Made by a program: the position numbers and the translations under genes
DNA from: Bacteroidota bacterium
Lineage (GTDB): Bacteria; Bacteroidota; Bacteroidia; Chitinophagales; Chitinophagaceae
Assembly: GCA_023392185.1 (NCBI GenBank)
Contig: JAEVZP010000007.1
Coordinates: forward strand, 1-10,024
Direction of reading: 5' to 3'
DNA length: 10,024 nt
The notes under the pieces: model-generated
What the model was told of the DNA's origin: nothing
Database searches by the model: none
The model's input: the letters and a program-made list of their open reading frames with translations, nothing else
Shown: positions 6,107-10,024 of the stretch, piece after piece
How positions within the stretch are numbered: position 1 is the first letter of the stretch
Layout of the letters: the number at the start of each line of letters is the position of its first letter

Positions 6107-6928
6107 TTAGCGGCCGCTACGGCTGCCATAGCCACCGCGGCTTCTGCCCCGGCTGCCTTCGCCATTATTGCCGTTGCGATTGCCGGAAGTAAACTGCCCA
6201 CGGGAATTGCGTCCGCTGCTGCCACCGCCCCGGTTGTTGCCGGAACGGCTGCCGCTGCGGGGGGCGTTATCGCTGCTGCCGTGGCCACCGTGGGAGGCGC
6301 GGCCGCCCATAGCGGCAATGCGGCGACGCTTTTCCGGACTCATGCCTGCAAAGCCACGCTTGCTGCCGGAATTACTGCTGCTGCGGTTTCCGGAGTTACC
6401 GCTTCGGCTGCCTGCGCTGCGATTGCTGCCCGAAGCGTTGCGGCTTCCGGAACGGCTGTCGTTATCGTTGTGGCTGCCGTGGGAGGCGCGGCCGCCCATA
6501 GCGGCAATGCGACGGCGCTTTTCCGGGCTCATGGCCGCGAAACCGCGCTTGCTGCCGGAACTGCTGCTGCGCCGGGCACGGTTGTCGCGCGCTTCCGTGT
6601 CGTCCTCATCATCATCATCATCATCATAATCCGCATCATCGTCGTCCTCATCGTAGTCGTCTTCTTCAAACTCGTCGTAGCTGTCTTCGAAATCATCATC
6701 AAAATCATCGCCGGTCTGTCCGTCTTCGTAGCCGTCTTCATAGCCTGCTTCGTAACCGGCCTGGAAAGCGTCTTTCATGTCTTCTTCATCGTAGGTGTCT
6801 TCATCGTGGTCGTAGGCCGACTGGTTGCGGGAAGAAGGGAAAGTGGATCGGTTGCCGGATCGGGTGTTGCTGTTGCTGCCGGATCGGCCGGACTGGCTGC
6901 TGCGGCCGGTGCTGTTTCGGGTTGCCAT
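6107..6928 (-). CDS. Disordered acidic/basic protein with two KGG (YciG-type) stress motifs
   Basis: This 273-residue protein is almost entirely low complexity and probably disordered. In order it has a Ser/Arg/Asn/Gly-rich head (1-38), a GYEAGYEDGYEDG repeat (58-70), an Asp/Glu block (73-111) containing six consecutive GAT codons, and then two copies of the KGG-type motif. Both copies read KRGFA(A/G)MSPEKRRRIAAM followed by GGRASHG (residues 127-151 and 190-214). Gly/Ser/Arg/Asn-rich RGG-like linkers surround them and form the tail. KGG motifs occur in stress-induced proteins such as E. coli YciG and in some plant proteins. Their molecular role is unclear. The protein lies directly upstream of the YciE-like gene. 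Both motif copies keep the GFA-MSPEKRR core. The start has a direct ATG, and no consensus promoter is visible in the 219 nt before it. I infer a role in stress protection or in binding nucleic acid, not an enzyme. Confidence 0.85.
   Translation of the reverse strand: MATRNSTGRSSQSGRSGSNSNTRSGNRSTFPSSRNQSAYDHDEDTYDEEDMKDAFQAGYEAGYEDGYEDGQTGDDFDDDFEDSYDEFEEDDYDEDDDDADYDDDDDDEDDTEARDNRARRSSSSGSKRGFAAMSPEKRRRIAAMGGRASHGSHNDNDSRSGSRNASGSNRSAGSRSGNSGNRSSSNSGSKRGFAGMSPEKRRRIAAMGGRASHGGHGSSDNAPRSGSRSGNNRGGGSSGRNSRGQFTSGNRNGNNGEGSRGRSRGGYGSRSGR
6287..6361 (-). repeat. KGG-motif repeat, second copy
   Basis: This 75-nt unit encodes residues 190-214 of the KGG protein. It matches the unit at 6476-6550 at all but about nine positions, and the encoded residues are nearly identical. 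Confidence 0.85.
6476..6550 (-). repeat. KGG-motif repeat, first copy
   Basis: This 75-nt unit encodes residues 127-151 of the KGG protein. It is offset by 189 nt from the second copy, so the duplication unit probably included the adjoining Ser/Gly/Arg linker. Confidence 0.85.
6606..6626. repeat. (TCA)7 trinucleotide repeat
   Basis: Seven uninterrupted TCA units on the plus strand read as consecutive GAT (Asp) codons in the acidic block of the KGG protein. Length changes here would alter the Asp tract without shifting the frame. Confidence 0.9.
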
Positions 6929-7030
6929 AGGGATAGGGTTTACAGGGGTTTAAAAGGTGTTTTCAACAGGTTTTAAAGGGGCCGGGTGAAGCCGTGCACC
7001 GGACTGCCAAAAGTGTTCCAGCAGGCTTGA

Positions 7031-7040
7031 TTTCCGGAAA
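7031..7040. repeat. TTTCCGGAAA palindrome, copy 5
   Basis: Exact copy in non-coding DNA upstream of the KGG gene, just beside the complex hairpin. Confidence 0.9.
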
Positions 7041-7043
7041 AAG

Positions 7044-7139
7044 AAAAGGCCCTTTGCCCGCATTTCCTTGCTATAGCAAGGCTGTATCTTCCGGCTTCTT
7101 TAAAAGCAGCATGAGGGCCCGGTCCGAGGGCTTTTTTTT
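7044..7139. terminator. Complex hairpin, probable bidirectional terminator
   Basis: AAAAGGCCCT (7044-7053) pairs with AGGGCTTTT (7127-7135) with one bulged G. The loop contains the 16-bp palindrome CCTTGCTATAGCAAGG (7066-7081) and a small GCTT/AAGC hairpin (7094-7107). On the plus strand eight T follow (7132-7139). On the minus strand the arm ends in a T-rich stretch. It lies downstream of the minus-strand transposase remnant and upstream of the KGG gene, so it most likely ends the remnant's transcript. Confidence 0.55.
7066..7081. repeat. Perfect 16-bp palindrome
   Basis: CCTTGCTATAGCAAGG is a perfect dyad without a spacer. As DNA it could be a dimeric-protein operator 138 bp before the KGG start. 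As RNA it would be a hairpin within the larger structure around it. Confidence 0.8.
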
Positions 7140-7147
7140 GGGGGAAT

Positions 7148-7597
7148 TCACGCTTCTTTTCCGGAAAGCAGGATGCCGTACAAAAAAGCCGGACTAGGAG
7201 GACCTGGAGCCGGAGCGGGCAGGGCAGCGATGCCGGAGCAAAACCGCTTCTTCAGCCGAAGCGCTGTGCGGGGATGCAATCCAAACCGCCGGGCAATCTG
7301 CAGCGCGCTCATCTCGCGCCGTTGCGTTCGCATTTTGTAAAGCAGGTAAAATGCTTTTTGCAACGGCAGCCGGATGCCGGCAAATAAGGTTCCGGTGAGC
7401 GGGCTTTCGTCATAGCCGCAGCTTTTGCAGCGCCGGTGATAGCGGGTGCGGCCCTTGGAAAACGCATCGTGTCCGCATTTCAAACAGGCAAAAGGCCGGC
7501 TGCTTTTAAGCCCGTAGAGATACTGATAGCAGGCTTTGTTATCTGGGAACCACGCACAAAATGTTTCGCAGTAAGAAAGCTTCATAACCGCACACAT
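7148..7597 (-). CDS. IS1595-type transposase zinc-ribbon/HTH fragment without DDE domain
   Basis: This protein has 149 residues, or 145 if it starts at the second ATG (7585). It matches the N-terminal part of IS1595/ISXO2-type transposases. There is a FPDNKACYQYLYGL motif (residues 17-30), a four-Cys zinc ribbon (CLKC at 38-41 and CKSC at 57-60), the SPLTGTLFAGIRLPLQKAFYLLY segment (65-87), and a helix-turn-helix, MSALQIARRFGLHPRTALRL (96-115). After residue 120 the protein ends in a Pro/Ala-rich tail, and the catalytic DDE/DDN domain of 150 or more residues is absent. No terminal inverted repeats or target duplications were found around it. It is either a decayed element or a domesticated DNA-binding protein. 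The frame is intact and ends at its own stop, followed by a terminator-like structure, which slightly favours an expressed small regulator. Confidence 0.8.
   Translation of the reverse strand: MCAVMKLSYCETFCAWFPDNKACYQYLYGLKSSRPFACLKCGHDAFSKGRTRYHRRCKSCGYDESPLTGTLFAGIRLPLQKAFYLLYKMRTQRREMSALQIARRFGLHPRTALRLKKRFCSGIAALPAPAPGPPSPAFLYGILLSGKEA
7158..7167. repeat. TTTCCGGAAA palindrome, copy 6
   Basis: Exact copy in the last codons of the transposase remnant, read on the minus strand as Ser-Gly-Lys. Confidence 0.9.
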
Positions 7598-7648
7598 ACT
7601 TTTTCAGAAGAAACTCCGGATGCCTAAAAGCATCGTTCCAGCTGCCTT

Positions 7649-7658
7649 TTTCCGGAAA
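7649..7658. repeat. TTTCCGGAAA palindrome, copy 7
   Basis: Exact copy in the divergent intergenic region between the transposase remnant and the DinB-like gene, 13 nt before the latter's putative -33 box. A core copy also lies in the DinB-like gene at 7804-7811 in a third frame (Phe-Pro-Glu). Confidence 0.9.
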
Positions 7659-7670
7659 TCCGCAGCCTTT

Positions 7671-7699
7671 TTTGTTTTGCAAACCTGTGTTTTAACTTG
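7671..7699 (+). promoter_or_regulatory. Probable promoter of the DinB-like gene
   Basis: TTTG at 7671-7674 and TAACTTG at 7693-7699 are separated by 18 nt. They resemble the Bacteroidota TTTG/TAnnTTTG pair with one T missing in the second box. The ATG at 7728 lies 28 nt further on, and no Shine-Dalgarno sequence is seen. Confidence 0.45.
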
Positions 7700-7727
7700 C
7701 TGACGAAACGCTTTTCAATTCTTTTTT

Positions 7728-8222
7728 ATGGAAAATACCCTTCAAAACCTGCGCGCCGAGCTGGCGCAGGAATATCACATCACCCGGAAGTTTCTGGAGC
7801 GCTTTCCGGAAGGCCGGAACGACTATGCGCCCCATGCAAAAAGTATGAAGCTGATGCCGCTTGCTACGCACATTGCTGAGGTGTTTGCCTGGCCGCAGAT
7901 CATCCTCAATACCGGGGGCATCGACTTTGCCAAGGGCGATTACAAGCCTACCGTGCTGCACGACCGGGAAGGCCTGTTGCAGTTCCTCGACCAATCCTAC
8001 CAAACCGGCAACGCCGCGCTGGAACAAGCAGTATCTCTGGAAGGCCGCTGGGGGCTGTCGCACGGCGAGCACAAGCTGGCCGACTGGAACAAGTATGAAG
8101 CCCTGCGCCATGCTTTAAATCAGATTACCCACCACCGTGCGCAGCTGGGCGTGTATTACCGCCTTAACGACATTCCGCTGCCGGGCTCGTATGGGCCAAG
8201 CGCGGATGACCAGAACTTTTGA
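7728..8222 (+). CDS. DinB-fold metalloprotein
   Basis: This 164-residue protein belongs to the DinB/YfiT-like four-helix-bundle superfamily, which includes metal-dependent thiol transferases and many proteins of unknown function; it is not E. coli DNA polymerase IV. Landmarks are the helix LMPLATHIAEVFAW with candidate ligand His48, and the C-terminal signature NQITHHRAQLGVYYRL (residues 131-146) followed by DIPLPGSYGPSADD. In many relatives the last motif reads NHxxHHR with a ligand His at the second position. Here that position is Gln132, while His135 and His136 remain. The protein is cytosolic with no signal peptide. It has its own probable promoter and converges on the pyrophosphatase gene across a terminator. 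The substrate is unknown. Confidence 0.88.
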   Translation: MENTLQNLRAELAQEYHITRKFLERFPEGRNDYAPHAKSMKLMPLATHIAEVFAWPQIILNTGGIDFAKGDYKPTVLHDREGLLQFLDQSYQTGNAALEQAVSLEGRWGLSHGEHKLADWNKYEALRHALNQITHHRAQLGVYYRLNDIPLPGSYGPSADDQNF

Positions 8223-8327
8223 GTCCTGCGTGCGTTAGCTGCCCCTGGGTTTCTACCATCCCTGCATTTCCTTCCGGAATCCGTTTTCTTTTGTCCTTTA
8301 AAAAGAAATCCTGGTGGGTTCTGTAGA

Positions 8328-8377
8328 AATCTGCGCGCATCTGTGAGCTGACCTTTTCTCCCGGATTAACACAGATT
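8328..8377. repeat. Imperfect inverted repeat with AATCTG/CAGATT arms
   Basis: The left arm AATCTGCGCGCATCTGTGAG (8328-8347) and the right arm (8358-8377, ending AACACAGATT) are reverse complements at 14 of 20 positions around a 10-nt loop. Repeating ATCTGYG / CRCAGAT words recall small intergenic repeats that I remember from many bacterial genomes. Family membership is not established here. Confidence 0.55.
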
Positions 8378-8443
8378 GGTTTCCCGGAAACGCAGCATTA
8401 TTTTAGAAAAGGCCAATACCGTCTTTTAGCTTTCTGCGCGATA

Positions 8444-8477
8444 AAAAAGGGCTGCACGGAAAGGTGCAGCCCTTTTT
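8444..8477. terminator. Bidirectional intrinsic terminator
   Basis: AAAAAGGGCTGCAC (8444-8457) pairs perfectly over 14 bp with GTGCAGCCCTTTTT (8464-8477) around a 6-nt loop. It has an A-tract on one side and a T-tract on the other, so it can end both the DinB-like transcript (+) and the pyrophosphatase transcript (-). Confidence 0.95.
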
Positions 8478-8495
8478 GGGGTCTAAGGATTGAAA

Positions 8496-8505
8496 TTTCC
8501 GGAAA
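8496..8505. repeat. TTTCCGGAAA palindrome, copy 8
   Basis: Exact copy in non-coding DNA just outside the pyrophosphatase stop codon. A core TTCCGGAA copy lies at 8272-8279 in the same intergenic region. Confidence 0.9.
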
Positions 8506-8510
8506 ACCGC

Positions 8511-10024
8511 CTACCGAACCACAATTACTTTCTCGGTTTTAACCTCGGCTTTCTTTACATGGTCTGCCTTGGTGCCGTGCATTTTTCCAATGCTGGGCGC
8601 AATTACGAGGGCCACGATACTCATCAGTTTGATGAGGATGTTCATCGACGGGCCAGAGGTGTCTTTGAACGGATCACCTACGGTGTCGCCGGTAACCGAC
8701 GCTTTGTGCGGCTCTGATTTCTTGTAGAAAATCTCGCCGTTGATGTCGACGCCTTTTTCAAACGATTTTTTGGCGTTGTCCCATGCGCCGCCGGCGTTGT
8801 TCTGGAACATGCCCATCAACACACCGCTCACTGTAGCGCCGGCGAGGAAACCACCGAGCACTTCGGGGCCGAAGATAAAGCCAATCAAGAGCGGCGAAAC
8901 AATGGCAATCGCGCCGGGCAGCATCATTTTCCGGATCGAAGCCTGCGTGGAAATGGCGACGCATTTTTCGTACTCCGGCTTGCCGGTGCCTTCCATAATG
9001 CCCGGAATTTCCCGGAACTGGCGGCGCACTTCTTCTACCATCGCCATAGCCGCCTGACCCACCGCCGTGATGGCCAGCGAAGAGAAAATAAATGGAATCA
9101 TCCCGCCTACGAAAAGGCCTGCCAGCACGTCTGCTTTATAGATATCAATACCAGTAATGCCGGAAATCCCCACAAACGCGGCAAACAGCGCCAAAGCCGT
9201 GAGAGCTGCCGAGGCAATTGCAAAGCCTTTACCGGTGGCAGCCGTAGTATTGCCCACGGCGTCGAGCACGTCGGTTTTTTCGCGCACTTCGCCGGGCAAT
9301 TCACTCATTTCGGCAATGCCGCCCGCGTTGTCGGCAATAGGCCCGAAAGCGTCAATGGCCAGCTGCATCGCTGTGGTGGCCATCATGCCCGCTGCGGCAA
9401 TCGCTACGCCATAGAGACCGGCGCAGGCATAGGAGCCGTAGATACCGCCCGCCAGCACCAGAATGGGCAGCAGGGTCGATTCCATCCCCACCGAAAGACC
9501 GCCAATAATATTGGTGGCGTGGCCGGTAGACGATTGCCGCACAATCGACATGACCGGGCGCTTGCCCATGGCGGTGTAGTACTCGGTGATAATGCTCATC
9601 AGCGTTCCGACCACGAGGCCAATGAGAATCGCGCCGAAAACGCCCATGCGGGTAAACTCAAAACCACGCAGGTTCATGGTTTCCGGGAGGATGTACTGCA
9701 CGAGGAAATACGAAGAAATGGCCGTTAGCACGATCGAGCCCCAGTTGCCCAGGTTCAGGGCGTTTTGCACCGCTGCCAGTGCGTTTTTGGCCGTATCGGA
9801 AATCCGCACAAAAAAGGTTCCGATAATGCTCCAGAGAATGCCCGTTCCGGCAATCAGCATCGGCAGCAAAATAGGTCCGAAGCCGCCAAAAGCATCTACC
9901 GAAACCGTTTCGCGACCGAGCACCATCGTGGCCAGAACGGTGGCTACATAAGAGCCGAACAGGTCGGCACCCATACCCGCCACATCGCCCACGTTGTCGC
10001 CTACGTTATCAGCAATGGTAGCGG
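8511..10024 (-). CDS. hppA: Membrane-bound ion-pumping pyrophosphatase, K+-dependent type (5' partial)
   Basis: This integral membrane enzyme hydrolyses pyrophosphate to pump H+ and/or Na+ across the inner membrane. About 504 residues are visible and the N-terminal third lies beyond the window edge; the GTG at 9992 is internal. Family motifs are DNVGDNVGDVAGMGADLFGS at the visible N-terminus, AIDAFGPIADNAGGIAEM, and NNAGGAWDNAKKSFEKG, followed by GDTVGDPFKDTSGPSMNILIKL. These provide the Asp/Lys residues that bind Mg-PPi. GNTTAATGKG (9225-9254) has Ala and Gly where K+-independent enzymes have Lys and Thr, so the enzyme should need K+. The helix after DLF reads GSYVATVLATMVLG and lacks the gate Glu known from both plant H+ and Thermotoga Na+ enzymes. 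Bacteroidota relatives such as that of Flavobacterium johnsoniae are K+-dependent H+ pumps as I recall, which makes H+ pumping the best guess. A short Lys-rich tail ends the protein. Confidence 0.96.
   Translation of the reverse strand, partial: ATIADNVGDNVGDVAGMGADLFGSYVATVLATMVLGRETVSVDAFGGFGPILLPMLIAGTGILWSIIGTFFVRISDTAKNALAAVQNALNLGNWGSIVLTAISSYFLVQYILPETMNLRGFEFTRMGVFGAILIGLVVGTLMSIITEYYTAMGKRPVMSIVRQSSTGHATNIIGGLSVGMESTLLPILVLAGGIYGSYACAGLYGVAIAAAGMMATTAMQLAIDAFGPIADNAGGIAEMSELPGEVREKTDVLDAVGNTTAATGKGFAIASAALTALALFAAFVGISGITGIDIYKADVLAGLFVGGMIPFIFSSLAITAVGQAAMAMVEEVRRQFREIPGIMEGTGKPEYEKCVAISTQASIRKMMLPGAIAIVSPLLIGFIFGPEVLGGFLAGATVSGVLMGMFQNNAGGAWDNAKKSFEKGVDINGEIFYKKSEPHKASVTGDTVGDPFKDTSGPSMNILIKLMSIVALVIAPSIGKMHGTKADHVKKAEVKTEKVIVVR

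Larger units (their letters stand above)
8223..8510. other. Convergent intergenic region, no gene seen
   Basis: This 288-nt stretch lies between the DinB-like stop and the pyrophosphatase stop. It holds no convincing reading frame. It contains a TTCCGGAA copy (8272-8279), an imperfect inverted repeat (8328-8377), a strong terminator (8444-8477) and one TTTCCGGAAA copy (8496-8505). Confidence 0.8.

Noticed and set aside
5251..6192. Plus-strand reading frame of 313 codons, longer than the gene opposite it
   Set aside because: It lies antisense to the YciE-like gene, whose product matches a known family throughout. The frame begins inside the convergent hairpin, and its translation shows no recognisable domain.
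6606..6626. Regular short repeats considered as a possible CRISPR or phage-like array
   Set aside because: The TCA units are a codon repeat for Asp within a coding frame; there are no spacers and no cas genes.
6281..6976. Plus-strand Ala/Val/Ile-rich frame of 231 codons that looks membrane-like
   Set aside because: It is the antisense image of the Ser/Arg/Asp repeats of the KGG gene. The low-complexity composition on the other strand explains the open frame.
9990..9992. GTG as the start of the pyrophosphatase gene
   Set aside because: The frame continues upstream to the window edge through the conserved TIADNVGDN sequence, so this is an internal valine.

Overview
The window looks like chromosomal DNA from a moderately GC-rich member of the Bacteroidota, perhaps Chitinophagia or Saprospiria. 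The evidence is a clear Bacteroidota-type promoter (TTG, 21-nt spacer, TAnnTTTG) before the aldolase gene, mostly weak Shine-Dalgarno sequences, a short-signal lipoprotein, and protein types (DhnA-type class I aldolase, K+-dependent membrane pyrophosphatase, KGG/YciE stress proteins) that resemble those of that phylum. The exact lineage is inference. No phage, CRISPR array, tRNA or rRNA is visible.

Layout. Positions 1-3242 (+): the glutaminase half of CTP synthase (5' end outside the window), a polytopic GT-C-like membrane protein 34 nt downstream, and a BtuF-like cobalamin/metal-binding protein without an export signal. Positions 3243-4525 (+): promoter, class I fructose-bisphosphate aldolase, and a strong intrinsic terminator. 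Positions 4583-5203 (+): a small lipoprotein that converges on the next block across a hairpin. Positions 5299-7597 (-): a zinc-ribbon/HTH remnant of an IS1595-type transposase, then a disordered protein with two KGG (YciG-type) motifs, then a YciE/DUF892 ferritin-like protein with a histone-H1-like tail. Positions 7728-8222 (+): a DinB-fold metalloprotein. Positions 8223-8510: a convergent intergenic region with an imperfect inverted repeat and a 14-bp bidirectional terminator. Positions 8511-10024 (-): the C-terminal two thirds of a membrane-bound pyrophosphatase whose 5' end lies outside the window.

How the genes relate. Most are housekeeping genes without a shared pathway: nucleotide synthesis, glycolysis/gluconeogenesis, and PPi-driven ion pumping. 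The one clear functional block is the KGG protein followed by the YciE-like protein, a counterpart of the enterobacterial yciG-yciF-yciE stress operon, but with unusually long, charge-segregated disordered regions.

The most striking signal is at DNA level. The palindrome TTTCCGGAAA occurs 8 times, and its core TTCCGGAA 12 times, in 10 kb. It occurs in all three reading frames and between genes, but not in the highly conserved pyrG, aldolase and pyrophosphatase genes. This suggests a highly iterated genomic word that has not been explained here.
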